Source of the DNA: Anaeromyxobacter paludicola
GTDB taxonomy: Bacteria; Myxococcota; Myxococcia; Myxococcales; Anaeromyxobacteraceae
Assembly (NCBI RefSeq): GCF_023169965.1
Contig: NZ_AP025592.1
Coordinates: 3,906,001-3,970,000 of the forward strand
Length of the DNA stretch: 64,000 nt
Direction of reading: 5' to 3'
The notes below the pieces were generated by a model, which worked only from the letters and a program-made list of their open reading frames with translations, was not told the origin of the DNA and ran no database searches. Both the position numbers and the translations under genes were made by a program. Of the stretch, positions 35,383 to 45,579 are shown piece after piece. The stretch's first letter is position 1. The number at the start of each line of letters is the position of its first letter.

Positions 35383-36444
35383 CTAGCGCGCGGCGCGGGC
35401 GCCGGCCCGCTCGGCGGCCGAGGGCTCCTCGCCGTAGGCGTGGCCCGGCCGCACCTTGCCCCGGAAGATCCGGTAGACGGCCGCGGTGTAGGCGAGCACG
35501 AGCGGCATGCCGAGGAGCGCGATGACCAGCATCACGCCCTGCGTCTTGGGCGAGGAGGCGGAGTTGTAGATGTCGAGGCTGTTCTCGAGGCCGCCCAGCG
35601 ACGGGACGAGCCGCGGGAAGAGGCTCACCGCCGCGAGGAAGATGGCGGAGACGATCACCACCGACGAGGCGAGGAAGGCCGTGCCGCTCCGGCCCGCGCG
35701 GGTGGCGCGCGGGATGGTGGCGAGCCCGCCGGCGAGCAGCAGGAGGAGGCCCCAGAAGGCCGGGTTGGAGGTCGCCTTCTCGAACAGGAACGGCGAGACG
35801 AAGAAGGTGGCCACCGTCGCGAGCGCGTAGACGGCGAGGAAGGCGATCCAGGCCCCCACCGCGACCTTGCCCATCCGCTCGTGGAGGGCGCCCTCGCTCT
35901 TCATCCGGAGGTAGAGCGCGCCGTGCATGACGAACATGGCGAGGCTCACGAGCCCGATCAGCACCGCGTACGGGTTGAGCAGGCCGAGGAAGCTCCCGGC
36001 CCACTCGTGCTCCGGCGTGAGCGGCACGCCGCGCAGGACGTTGCCGACGGCGACGCCGAAGAGGATGGCCGGCAGGAGGCTGCCCACGCCGAAGGCCCAG
36101 TCGAAGGCGCGGCGCCAGGCCGGCGCCTCGACGTTGTGCCGGAACTCCATCGCCACCGCGCGGAGGATGAGCGCGACGAGGAGGAGCATGAGGGCGAGGT
36201 AGTAGCCGCTGAAGATGGTGGCGTAGACCACCGGGAAGGCGGCGAAGAGGGCGCCGCCGCCGGTGAGGAGCCACACCTCGTTGCCGTCCCAGACCGGGCC
36301 GATGGCGCCGACGTGGACGTCGCGCTCGGCGTCGCTCTTCGCGAACAGGTGGAGGATGCCGACGCCGAGGTCGAAGCCGTCGAGGACCGCGTAGCCGGAG
36401 ATGAGGACGCCGACGAGGAGGAACCAGGTGGTGTTGAGGTCCAT
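35383..36444 (-). CDS. cydB: Cytochrome bd quinol oxidase subunit II (CydB)
   Basis: CydB is the second membrane subunit of the bd-type terminal oxidase, which reduces oxygen with quinol electrons at high affinity and without proton pumping. The 353-residue protein has about eight to nine hydrophobic segments. The family start LNTTWFLLVGVLISGYAVLDGFDLGVGIL is clear in outline (DLNTTWFLLVGVL, then GYAVLDGFDLGVG), followed by GPVWDGNEVWLL and RAVAMEFRHN. It lies 13 bases after cydA and ends before a strong terminator. It probably works under low oxygen. Confidence 0.96.
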   Translation of the reverse strand: MDLNTTWFLLVGVLISGYAVLDGFDLGVGILHLFAKSDAERDVHVGAIGPVWDGNEVWLLTGGGALFAAFPVVYATIFSGYYLALMLLLVALILRAVAMEFRHNVEAPAWRRAFDWAFGVGSLLPAILFGVAVGNVLRGVPLTPEHEWAGSFLGLLNPYAVLIGLVSLAMFVMHGALYLRMKSEGALHERMGKVAVGAWIAFLAVYALATVATFFVSPFLFEKATSNPAFWGLLLLLAGGLATIPRATRAGRSGTAFLASSVVIVSAIFLAAVSLFPRLVPSLGGLENSLDIYNSASSPKTQGVMLVIALLGMPLVLAYTAAVYRIFRGKVRPGHAYGEEPSAAERAGARAAR

Positions 36445-36457
36445 GTGCGTGCCTCCC

Positions 36458-37792
36458 TTAGGCCGCCGCCGCGCCGACCTGGATGTCGTCCGGATCGGTC
36501 TTGGCCTTCTTGATCATGAGGAAGAGCCAGAGCGCCCCGAGCGCCAGGTAGATGGCGCCGAAGAGCAGGAGCGAGAACCAGATCTCCCCGGCGGTGACGG
36601 TGGCCGAGTGGGCCTGCGAGGTGCGCAGGAGCTTGTAGACGATCCAGGGCTGCCGGCCGACCTCGGCCGCGGTCCAGCCGAGCTCGCAGGCGACGACCGG
36701 GAGCGGGATGGACCAGACGAGCGCCTTCAGCAGGAGCCGGTTCGTGAAGAGCTTGCCGGTGTACAGGTTCCAGGCGGCGAGGCTCATCACGAGGATGAAC
36801 CAGCTCCCCAGCGCCACCATGTTGTGGAAGGAGACGAAGGTGAGCCAGAGCGGCGGGCGGTCCTCCTGCGGCACCGCGTCGAGCCCCTGGACGTGGGCCG
36901 CCATGTCGCCGAAGGCCATCCAGGAGAGCATCCCCGGGACCTCGATGTTGGCCTTGAGCTGCGGCGGCGGCGAGAAGGGGATGGCGAAGAGCACCAGCGG
37001 CGCGTGGTTCTGCGAGGTGTAGAGCCCCTCGATGGCCGCGAACTTCTCGGGCTGGGTCCGCGCCACCTGCTGCGCGTGGAGGTGGCCGAAGGGCATCACC
37101 TCGAGGATCGAGAAGATGAGCCCGGCCACCACGCCGATGCGCATCGCCTTGCGCGCGAACGCCGAGTCGCGGTCGCGCAGCAGGTGCCAGGCGGCGACGC
37201 CGGCCATGACGAAGGCGCCGGTCACGATGGCGGCGGTCACGGTGTGGAGGTAGCGCGGCATCGTCGAGGGGTTGAAGACCGCGTCGTAGAAGCTCGTCAG
37301 CTCGGCGCGGCCGTTGCGGACGACGTAGCCGGCCGGGGTCTGCTGCCAGGAGTTGGCGACGATGATCCAGAAGGCCGACAGGGTGGCGCCCACGGCGACC
37401 ATCAGCGCCGAGAACCAGTGCAGCGCCTTCGAGACCCGGCCCCGGCCGTAGAGGTAGAGGCCGAGGAAGGTGGACTCGAGGAAGAAGGCGAAGACGCCCT
37501 CGGCCGCGAGCGGCGCGCCGAAGATGTCGCCCACGTACTTCGAGTACTGGGCCCAGTTGGTGCCGAACTGGAACTCCATCACGATGCCGGTGGCGACGCC
37601 CACCGCGAAGTTCACCGCGAAGAGCTTGCCGAAGAACTTCCCGACGCGGACGAAGTCGGGGTCGTTCTTCTTCCAGCCGAGCCACTCCGCCGCGACCAGC
37701 ATCCAGCCGAGGCCGATGCTGATGGGGGGGAAGATGAAGTGGAATCCGATGGTGACCGCGAACTGGATCCGCGCGAGCATCAATGCGTCCAT
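36458..37792 (-). CDS. cydA: Cytochrome bd quinol oxidase subunit I (CydA)
   Basis: CydA holds hemes b558, b595 and d and the quinol site in the inner membrane. At 444 residues it is the short-Q-loop form. It starts LARIQFAVTIGFHFIFPP, with the heme-ligand His near residue 19, and shows NFAVGVATGIVMEFQFGTNW, the WHTV-type NPSTMPRYLHTVTAA segment and GWTAAEVGRQPW. The 294-base gap upstream (37793-38086), shared with the divergent-facing end of the regulator gene, holds no gene and no promoter I could name with confidence, though it contains two GGGCGGGTGGGGCGG boxes. Confidence 0.96.
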   Translation of the reverse strand: MDALMLARIQFAVTIGFHFIFPPISIGLGWMLVAAEWLGWKKNDPDFVRVGKFFGKLFAVNFAVGVATGIVMEFQFGTNWAQYSKYVGDIFGAPLAAEGVFAFFLESTFLGLYLYGRGRVSKALHWFSALMVAVGATLSAFWIIVANSWQQTPAGYVVRNGRAELTSFYDAVFNPSTMPRYLHTVTAAIVTGAFVMAGVAAWHLLRDRDSAFARKAMRIGVVAGLIFSILEVMPFGHLHAQQVARTQPEKFAAIEGLYTSQNHAPLVLFAIPFSPPPQLKANIEVPGMLSWMAFGDMAAHVQGLDAVPQEDRPPLWLTFVSFHNMVALGSWFILVMSLAAWNLYTGKLFTNRLLLKALVWSIPLPVVACELGWTAAEVGRQPWIVYKLLRTSQAHSATVTAGEIWFSLLLFGAIYLALGALWLFLMIKKAKTDPDDIQVGAAAA

Positions 37793-38086
37793 TGCGAGTG
37801 CTCCTGGTCTAGCGGGGGGCCGCGCCGCGTGACTGTGGGTGCATCATGCCACCCGCCCGGGCGGGTGGGGCGGTGGGAACTGGGGGCGTCGCGGTGCCTC
37901 TCACGGGGCCAGCGTAAAGGCAAGGAAGATGCCAGGGGAGGCGCCGCGTTCCCGGCGAAAAACGGCCGCTCCCGGGCTCCCGCGCCGGCCGTGGGGCGTT
38001 TCATCCCAACGGGCGGGTGGGGCGGTTTTGTACGTTGGCGGCGACCCGCCGGTAAGGATCCGGCGGCCGGGGGCACGATCGGGCCG

Positions 38087-39496
38087 TCAGGCGTCCTCTT
38101 CCAGGTCCGCCGCCGGGCCGGCGCGCAGCGGGCCGACGAGGCCGTAGCGCTGGATCTTGGTGAAGAGGGTGCGCCGGTCGATCCCGAGGATCCGCGCCGC
38201 CGCCGAGCGGTTCCAGGCGACCGCCGCCAGCACCTTCTCGACGTGCGCCCGCTCCAGCTCCTCGAGGGTCATGAGCCCGCCGTCGGCCGGGGCGCCGCCC
38301 GGGTCGAGCGGGCGCGCCTGGCCCCCGAGCCCCGGCGGCAGGTCGCCGACGTCGATGGCCCGCCCCGAGGAGGAGAGCAGGGCCCGCTCGAGCACGTTCC
38401 GGAGCTCGCGGACGTTCCCGGGCCAGCGGTGGCGCGAGAGCGCCTCGAGCGCCCGCGCGGTGATCCCCAGGGAGGCGGCCCCCTGCTCGTCGGCGAGCTC
38501 GAGCAGGAGGTGCTCGGCCAGGACCGGGACGTCGTCGGGCCGGTCGCACAGCGACGGGAGCTCGACGTGGAGCACGTCGAGCCGGTAGTAGAGGTCCTCC
38601 CGGAAGGCGCCCTCCTTCACCATCGCCGGGAGGGCGCGGTTGGTGGCGGCGACGACCCGCAGGTCGAGCGTGACCGGGCGGGTGGCGCCCACCGGCAGCA
38701 CCTCGCCTTCTTGCAGGGCGCGCAGGAGCTTGGGCTGGAGCGAGAGCGGGATCTCGCCCACCTCGTCGAGGAAGAGGGTGCCGCCGGAGGAGCGCTCGAG
38801 GAACCCCTGCCGGCTCTCGTGCGCGCCGGTGAAGGCGCCCTTCACGTGGCCGAACATGGCGCTCTCGAAGAGCTGCTCGGGGATGGCGGCGCAGTTCACC
38901 GGCACGAACGGCCCGCCCGCGCGCGGCCCCTCGCCGTGGATGGCGCGCGCCGCCATCTCCTTGCCGGTGCCGCTGCGCCCGGTGAGGAGCACGGTCGAGC
39001 CGACCCGCGCCGCCTCGAGGAGCTGGGCGCGCACCCGCTGCATGGCGGCGCTGCGGCCCACCAGCCGGTCGGCGCTGAAGCGGCCGCGGGCGGCCCGGCG
39101 CAGCCCCTCCACCTCGCGCCCGAGCGCCACCTCGCGGGCGGCGTTGCGCAGCACCGCCGCGACCTCCTCGACCCGGAACGGCTTGGTGACGTAGCTGTAG
39201 GCCCCCGCGCGCATCGCCTCGACGGCGTCGTCCACGCTGCCGAAGGCGGTCATGAGGACCACCTTGGTGGCCGGGAAGCGCTCGCGCACGAGCTGCAGGA
39301 GCGTGCGGCCGTCGATGCCGGGCATGCGGACGTCGGAGAGCACCACGTCGGCCGCCGCCTCCTCGAGGAGCTGCAGCGCCCGCGAGGCGCCCGGCGCGTC
39401 GCGCACCGCGTAGCCCATCCGCTCGAGGTGCCGCACCAGGATCTCGCGCAGCCGCGCGTCGTCCTCCACCACCAGCACCGCGAGGGCGCGGGTCAC
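38087..39496 (-). CDS. Sigma-54-dependent response regulator (NtrC family)
   Basis: This 469-residue transcription activator works with sigma-54 RNA polymerase. The receiver domain (about 7-120) has EDD, Asp55 in LSDVRMPG and the TKPF lysine. The AAA+ domain (about 145-385) has Walker A LTGRSGTGKE, the sigma-54 contact loop GAFTGA, LFLDEVGEIP and the WPGNVREL motif. A Fis-type helix-turn-helix (AARILGIDRRTLFTKIQRYG) ends the protein. The GTG at 39496 overlaps the histidine kinase stop as GTGA, so the two form one system. Targets are unknown; the sigma-54-like promoters noted at 24014 and 18286 show this sigma factor is used locally. Confidence 0.94.
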   Translation of the reverse strand: MTRALAVLVVEDDARLREILVRHLERMGYAVRDAPGASRALQLLEEAAADVVLSDVRMPGIDGRTLLQLVRERFPATKVVLMTAFGSVDDAVEAMRAGAYSYVTKPFRVEEVAAVLRNAAREVALGREVEGLRRAARGRFSADRLVGRSAAMQRVRAQLLEAARVGSTVLLTGRSGTGKEMAARAIHGEGPRAGGPFVPVNCAAIPEQLFESAMFGHVKGAFTGAHESRQGFLERSSGGTLFLDEVGEIPLSLQPKLLRALQEGEVLPVGATRPVTLDLRVVAATNRALPAMVKEGAFREDLYYRLDVLHVELPSLCDRPDDVPVLAEHLLLELADEQGAASLGITARALEALSRHRWPGNVRELRNVLERALLSSSGRAIDVGDLPPGLGGQARPLDPGGAPADGGLMTLEELERAHVEKVLAAVAWNRSAAARILGIDRRTLFTKIQRYGLVGPLRAGPAADLEEDA

Positions 39497-41325
39497 GGCG
39501 CCTCCCCGGGCGCCGGCGACCGCGCCACTGCCGGGAGCTGCACCTGGAAGCTCGCGCCCCCGAGCGGCCCCGTGCCGACGCGGATGTCGCCGCCCTGGCT
39601 CGCCACCGCCTGGGCGCAGACGGCGAGGCCGAGGCCGGTCCCGTCGGCGCGGGTGGTGAAGAACGGGTCGAAGATCCGCTCGCGCAGGGGCTCGGGCACG
39701 CCCGGGCCGTCGTCGTGGACCTCGAAGGTGAGCGAGGGCTCGGCCTCGTCGTCGCGCCGGGCGCGCACCCCCACCCGGCCCCCCTCGCCGACGGCCGCCA
39801 CCGCGTTGAGCATGAGGTTGAGGAGCACCTGGTGGAGCGCGTCGGGGTCGCAGAAGACCTCCGGCAGCCCCGGGGGCAGCTCGCAGAGGAGCTCCACCCG
39901 GCGCTTCTCCGCCGGGATGCGCAGGAGCCCGCGGACCCGCTCCACCGCCTCGGCCAGCGCCACCGCCTGGGGCGGCCGCGGGGTGCTGCGGGCGAAGCCG
40001 AGGAGGTCGCGCACCAGCCGCCCGATCCGCTCGGTCTCGCCCACGATGGCGGCGAGCTCCTTCTGCTGCGCCTCGTCGCGCGCGTCGAGCGCCAGGTACT
40101 CGGCGGTGGCGCTGATGGCCGTGAGCGGCGTGCCGATCTCGTGGGCCAGGCCGGCGGCGAGGCTGCCGACCACCGCCAGCTTCTCGGAGCGCATGAGCTG
40201 CCGCTCGAGCCGCTCGCGGCCGGAGGCGTCGCGGGCCACGAGCGCCGTCCCGCCGCCGCCGAGCGCCGCCGCCGACACGTCCACCGGGATGGCCTCGCCG
40301 CGGGCGTCGCGCAGGGCGAGCCGCACGCCGCGCAGCGTGCCGCGCCGCTCGGTCCGCTCGAGGAGCCGCGCCACCTCCTGCCCGTCCACGAGCCGCGACA
40401 GCGGGCGGCCCACCAGCTCGGCGGCGGTGAGCCCGAGGAGCCGCTCCGCGCCGCGGTTGAAGCTCGTGATGGTGCCCGCGGCGTCCACCGCGAGGATGGC
40501 GTCGGCCGCCTCGCGGGTGATGTGGGCGAGGAGCTGCTCCTGGGCGGCGACCCGGCCGCGGAGCTGGTCGAGCGCGGAGAGGTCCTCGACCACGCAGGAG
40601 CGGCCGATGAGCCGGCCGGCCTCGTCGCGGAGCGCCACCGCCGAGAGCGCCACCGGCACGAGCCGCCCGTCGCGGGCGCGGCGCACCGTCTCGAAGCGGG
40701 GCGCCTGCCCCTCGGCCGCGACCTGCTCCGCGACGCGCCGCTCCTCGTCGCGCCGGTCCTCGGGGACGATGAGCTCCACCCGGCGCCCCAGCGCCTCCTC
40801 GAGCGGCCAGCCGAAGATCGCCGCGGCGGCCGGGCCCCAGGAGACGATCCGCTCCTCGCGGTCCACCACCAGGAAGGCCGCGCCGCTCGCCGCCGCCGAC
40901 TGGGCCGCGAGGCGGCCCCGGCCGCCGGCGAGATCGGGGATGAGGGCCGAGAGCCGGACGAAGCTCTCCGCCACCCAGCGGATCGCGCCCGCGGCGTCGC
41001 GCACCGGCACGGCGCGCACGCGCCAGGCCTCCACCTCGCCGCCGGGCCGGGACCGCTCGCGCACCCCCTCCTGCGGCTCGCCGGTGCGGAACACGAGGAG
41101 CGGCAGGCAGTCGGAGCAGCGGTGCGCCTTCTTCCAGAGCGCGGCGAAGCAGTGGTGGCCGCCGCAGGACAGCTCCGCGGCGTAGGCGCAGACGTGCTCG
41201 TTGGCCCACTCGACCTTGAGGTCGCGATCGACCAGCGTGAGGCCGATCCCGAGGGCCGAGAGCGCGCTCCCGAGCGGCGCGAGGTCGGCCGGGTGCGCGA
41301 CGTCGATGTGCGAGGGAGGGCTCAT
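39493..41325 (-). CDS. PAS-domain sensor histidine kinase with N-terminal Cys/His cluster
   Basis: This 610-residue kinase has no clear membrane segment and is probably cytoplasmic. Three PAS-like domains run to about residue 375. The first contains Cys54, His57, His58, Cys59, His68, Cys70 and Cys73 in a C-x4-C-x10-C-x2-C pattern, suited to metal or redox sensing. HisKA follows with His395 in LAHEIGTPL, then an ATPase domain with NLMLNAVAAV, DDGPGVPEP and GTGLGLAV. It is coupled to the sigma-54 regulator gene downstream by a GTGA overlap. The signal is unknown; an oxygen, NO or redox cue would fit cydAB next door, but this is inference. Confidence 0.9.
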   Translation of the reverse strand: MSPPSHIDVAHPADLAPLGSALSALGIGLTLVDRDLKVEWANEHVCAYAAELSCGGHHCFAALWKKAHRCSDCLPLLVFRTGEPQEGVRERSRPGGEVEAWRVRAVPVRDAAGAIRWVAESFVRLSALIPDLAGGRGRLAAQSAAASGAAFLVVDREERIVSWGPAAAAIFGWPLEEALGRRVELIVPEDRRDEERRVAEQVAAEGQAPRFETVRRARDGRLVPVALSAVALRDEAGRLIGRSCVVEDLSALDQLRGRVAAQEQLLAHITREAADAILAVDAAGTITSFNRGAERLLGLTAAELVGRPLSRLVDGQEVARLLERTERRGTLRGVRLALRDARGEAIPVDVSAAALGGGGTALVARDASGRERLERQLMRSEKLAVVGSLAAGLAHEIGTPLTAISATAEYLALDARDEAQQKELAAIVGETERIGRLVRDLLGFARSTPRPPQAVALAEAVERVRGLLRIPAEKRRVELLCELPPGLPEVFCDPDALHQVLLNLMLNAVAAVGEGGRVGVRARRDDEAEPSLTFEVHDDGPGVPEPLRERIFDPFFTTRADGTGLGLAVCAQAVASQGGDIRVGTGPLGGASFQVQLPAVARSPAPGEAP

Positions 41326-41347
41326 GCGGAGCGCGGGGCGCGCCGCA

Positions 41348-42982
41348 TCATAGCCGCAGACCGGCCGCCTCGGCGCGCGCCCGCACCAGCCCCGCGAGCC
41401 CGGCCGCGTCGAGGGCGCGGCTCCCGGTGAGCCGGGCCAGCTCGTCGGGCGTGAGCCGGCCGCCGACCGACCAGCGGTCGAGCAGCCAGCCGCCCGCCTC
41501 GCGCGACCGCCACCAGGGCGCGTCCACCGCCCGGCGCGAGAGGTAGGCCTCGAGCTGCGCGCCGAGCAGGGCGCCGCGCAGCTCCTCGGCCGAGGCGAGG
41601 AGGGGGTCCTGGTCCACGAGGAAGAGCGCCGCCTCGTCGGCCTCCACCGGGTGGGCGAAGGCCCGCTCGCCGAAGCGCCGGGCCGCCGCCTCGGCGCCGG
41701 CCGGGTCCTTCAGGCGGGCCGCCTCGACGAGCACCCGCGCCGCGAGGCCCCGGACGGCGTGGAGCCGGTCGCAGAGCTCGGTGCGGACCGCGAGGTCGCG
41801 GTGGCCGAGCGGCAGCTGGGCGCGCTCGACGAGCCAGGTGGGATCGGCGGTGAGCCACTCGAAGAGCGTGCCGTAGGCCTCGGTGAGCGCGGGCGGCGGG
41901 AGCCGCCGGAACTCCATGACCGGCGTCTGCACGTGGGCGAGGAACTGCGCCGTGGCGAGCTCGTGCAGCACCCCGCGCAGCTCGGGCGCGCCGCCCTGCG
42001 GGACGAAGGAGACCCGCACGTCGCCCGGCACGTCCACCGGCATCACCAGCGGCCGCGGATCCTTGCGGGCGTCGGTCCGGTCGTCCACCGTGAGGTTCTT
42101 CTGCTGCCCCACCGCGAAGCCGAGCCCGTCCATCAGCGCCGAGACGTGGCCGAGCACGCGCGGCGCCGGGAAGGTCCGGGCGTCGCGGGCGGTGCGGAAG
42201 AGCCGGCGCAGGTCGCGCTCGCGGAGCCGGTCGAGCGGGAGCTTCAGCTCGCGCCCGGCGAGGTCGGCGAGGAGCATCCGGTAGAGCTTGTCGGTGGCCG
42301 AGAGCGCGTCCTCGGCGAGGGCGGCGAGCCGCTCCGGGGGCGCGCCCCGCAGGTCGGCGACGAGGGCGCGGGCGTCCGGGTACCCGAGCCGGCCGGCCTG
42401 GTCGCGGACGGCGCTGGCCCAGGCCTGCGCGAGCGGGGCCCGGGCGCGGGCCGCCTCCGCCGCGAGGTGCTCGAGGGCGGCGCGGCGGGACGGGTCGGGC
42501 TCGGCCGCGAGCAGGGCCGGGACGCGGCTCGCGGCCACCTTGCGGCCGTCCCAGGTCACGGTGGCGGCGGCGGCCGCCGCCGCCGCGCGCTCGGACTCGG
42601 CCGCGGTGGCGCGCGCCAGGAGCTCGCCCTGCAGGTAGCGCGCGAGGGCGTCGAGGGCCTGCAGCTCGGCCCCGGCGGCGCCGGCGCGGGCGGCCCGCAC
42701 GGCGGCCAGGGTCTCCGGGGTGAAGAGCCGGGCGTGGCGCGCGTGGACCGCGTCGAGGTCGATGGGGGCGCCGGTGGTCCAGCCCTTCCAGATGGCGTCG
42801 GCCTCGTCGTGGAGGAGCCGGTCCACCTCGTCGCGCACCGGCGCGAGCGGGCTCGGGGCCGGGGCCCCCGCGGCCGGGGCGGCGCCGGGCGCGGCCGGCG
42901 CGGGGGCGGCCGGCGGCGGGGTCGCGTGGGCGCAGGCGAGCGCGAGCGCGAGCGGGGCGGCGAGGAGGGCGGGGGTTCTCAC
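41348..42982 (-). CDS. M3-like lipoprotein with a degenerate zinc site (putative pseudopeptidase)
   Basis: This 544-residue exported protein starts with a short hydrophobic signal (TPALLAAPLALALACAHA) that ends in an ALAC lipobox, then a Pro/Ala-rich spacer. The rest is mainly helical and resembles M3 oligopeptidases in layout. At residues 340-344, where HExxH is expected, it reads HELAT, so the second zinc His is lost. LTEAYGTLFEWL follows, with Glu368 at the distance of the third ligand. The protein may keep the fold without protease activity. GTG 42982 gives the lipoprotein N-terminus. Its upstream neighbour is the divergent epmA, 49 bases away. Family assignment is moderate. Confidence 0.65.
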   Translation of the reverse strand: MRTPALLAAPLALALACAHATPPPAAPAPAAPGAAPAAGAPAPSPLAPVRDEVDRLLHDEADAIWKGWTTGAPIDLDAVHARHARLFTPETLAAVRAARAGAAGAELQALDALARYLQGELLARATAAESERAAAAAAAATVTWDGRKVAASRVPALLAAEPDPSRRAALEHLAAEAARARAPLAQAWASAVRDQAGRLGYPDARALVADLRGAPPERLAALAEDALSATDKLYRMLLADLAGRELKLPLDRLRERDLRRLFRTARDARTFPAPRVLGHVSALMDGLGFAVGQQKNLTVDDRTDARKDPRPLVMPVDVPGDVRVSFVPQGGAPELRGVLHELATAQFLAHVQTPVMEFRRLPPPALTEAYGTLFEWLTADPTWLVERAQLPLGHRDLAVRTELCDRLHAVRGLAARVLVEAARLKDPAGAEAAARRFGERAFAHPVEADEAALFLVDQDPLLASAEELRGALLGAQLEAYLSRRAVDAPWWRSREAGGWLLDRWSVGGRLTPDELARLTGSRALDAAGLAGLVRARAEAAGLRL

Positions 42983-43031
42983 GAGGACGCATGTTAACCA
43001 CCCGCCCGCGGCCTCGGTTAAGTTCCGGCGC

Positions 43032-44039
<1,008 letters not shown>

Positions 44040-44144
44040 GCGGCTCCCGCCGGCCGGCCGGAGGCTCGGAGGCGCGCTCCGGCCCTTCGGGGATGGGTCC
44101 GGGCTCGCCCCATCCTGCCGCTTCTCGAATCCTCCGCCGAGGTG

Positions 44145-44160
44145 TTGGCTCGGACCGTGC
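44145..44160 (+). promoter_or_regulatory. Weak candidate sigma-54 promoter before the RND operon
   Basis: TTGGCTCGGACCGTGC has the GG and GC ten bases apart and a TGGC core, but two to three mismatches elsewhere. It would begin transcription only about ten bases before the ATG at 44182. Chance occurrence is quite possible here. Confidence 0.25.
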
Positions 44161-44181
44161 GTGCCGACGCCGAGGCCCACC

Positions 44182-45579
44182 ATGACCCGCTCCTTGATCT
44201 CCGTCGCCGCGGCGGCGGTCCTCCTCGCGGCGCCGGCCCGGGCCGCCGAGTCGCTCTCGCTCGCCGACGCCATCCGCGCCGCCTGGGCCAGCCACCCCGG
44301 GCTCGCGGCCGGCGAGGCGCAGCTCGAGGCGGCCCGGGCCCAGGCCGAGGCGGCCCGGGCCGGTCACTGGCCGACCCTCGGGCTCGGCGCCCGCGCCCTG
44401 GTCACCGACGAGCCGATGAACGCCTTCGGGCTGCGGCTCGACGAGCAGCGGATCACCGCGGGCGACTTCGCGCCCGACCGGCTCAATGCTCCTACCCCGG
44501 TCGGGGGACTCGGGCTCTCCGGCTCGGTCACCGTGCCCCTCTACAGCGGCGGGCGGATCTCGGCCGGCGCCCGCGCCGCCGCGCTCGGCGCCGAGGCGGA
44601 GGGGGAGAGCCAGGCGCGGCGGCGGCAGGAGCTCGCGCTCGCGGTGGTCCGCAGCTACTTCGGCGCCGAGGTGGCGGCGGAGGGGCTCGCCCACGCGGAG
44701 GACGTGCGGCGGCAGGCCGAGGAGACGGAGCGGTTCGTGCGGGCCCGCAACGCGCGGGGGCTCCTCCTCGACTCCGAGGTGGCGCGGGCGACCGCGTTCC
44801 GCGCCCAGGCCGAGGCGGAGCGCGCCGGGGCGGCGCAGCGGCTCGCGAGCGCCCGGTCCGCGCTGGCGCTGCTCGTGGGGGAGCGGGCGCGGGAGGCGCA
44901 GCTCACGACGCCGCTCGCGGAGGCTCCCGGGGGCGCCGGGCCGAGCGGCCTCTCTCCCGCGCCGGCAGGGGCGGAGCTCCGGGCTGCGTCTCCCTCTCCC
45001 GCGCCAGCGGGGGAGGGCGGGGGAGGGGGTGCGGCCGGGGGCCGCCCGGACCTCCTCGCCGCCCGGGCGCAGGTCGAGGCGGCGCGGGAGGGGGTCGCCG
45101 CCGCGCGCGGAGGGCTCCTCCCCGAGGTCTTCGCGCAGGGCAGCGTCGAGACGATGCGCTCGGCGCTCGACCAGGGCGCGACCTGGCTCACCGCCGTGCT
45201 CGGCGCCCGCTGGAACCTCTCGCTCGCCACCGGCCGCGAGGTCGAGGCCGCCCGGGCGCGCGCCGCCGCCGCGGCCCGGAACCTCGAGTGGCAGGAGCGG
45301 CAGGCCGCCCGCGAGGTGGAGGAGGCCGAGCGCGCCATCGCCGCCGCCGACGCGCGCGTCCGCTCCGCGGAGGAGGCGGTGGCCGCCTCGGAGTCGGCCC
45401 GCGCGCTCCGCCAGGCGCGCCACCGCGAGGGGCTCCTGCCCCTCACCGACGTCCTCGACGCGGAGGCCGGCCTCGCCGGCGCTCGCGCCCTCCTGCGCGG
45501 CAGCCGGCTCGAGGCCCGCGTCGCGCGCGCCGAGCGTCAGCTCGCCCGGGGAGAGCCCGTGGAAGGAGTGCAGCCATGA
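44182..45579 (+). CDS. TolC-family outer-membrane efflux protein
   Basis: This 465-residue outer-membrane channel subunit belongs to a tripartite efflux system. It has a signal peptide (SLISVAAAAVLLAAPARAAE), then two repeats of the OEP domain rich in long Ala/Glu/Arg helices, typical of the TolC periplasmic tunnel, with SLADAIRAAWASHPGL as the usual start. A GAGG site lies six bases before the ATG at 44182. A 37-base dispersed repeat at 44994-45030, plus a part copy before it, adds a Gly/Ala/Pro-rich stretch between the two OEP halves. The TGA overlaps the ATG of the adaptor gene. Confidence 0.9.
   Translation: MTRSLISVAAAAVLLAAPARAAESLSLADAIRAAWASHPGLAAGEAQLEAARAQAEAARAGHWPTLGLGARALVTDEPMNAFGLRLDEQRITAGDFAPDRLNAPTPVGGLGLSGSVTVPLYSGGRISAGARAAALGAEAEGESQARRRQELALAVVRSYFGAEVAAEGLAHAEDVRRQAEETERFVRARNARGLLLDSEVARATAFRAQAEAERAGAAQRLASARSALALLVGERAREAQLTTPLAEAPGGAGPSGLSPAPAGAELRAASPSPAPAGEGGGGGAAGGRPDLLAARAQVEAAREGVAAARGGLLPEVFAQGSVETMRSALDQGATWLTAVLGARWNLSLATGREVEAARARAAAAARNLEWQERQAAREVEEAERAIAAADARVRSAEEAVAASESARALRQARHREGLLPLTDVLDAEAGLAGARALLRGSRLEARVARAERQLARGEPVEGVQP
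44994..45030. repeat. Dispersed 37-base G/C repeat inside the tolC-like gene
   Basis: This copy starts CTCTCCCGCGCCAGCGGGGG and continues with AGGGCGGGGGAGGGGGT. A partial copy (CTCTCCCGCGCCGGCAGGGG) precedes it at about 44952-44971. Both are in frame and fall in the poorly conserved segment between the two OEP halves. Confidence 0.75.
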
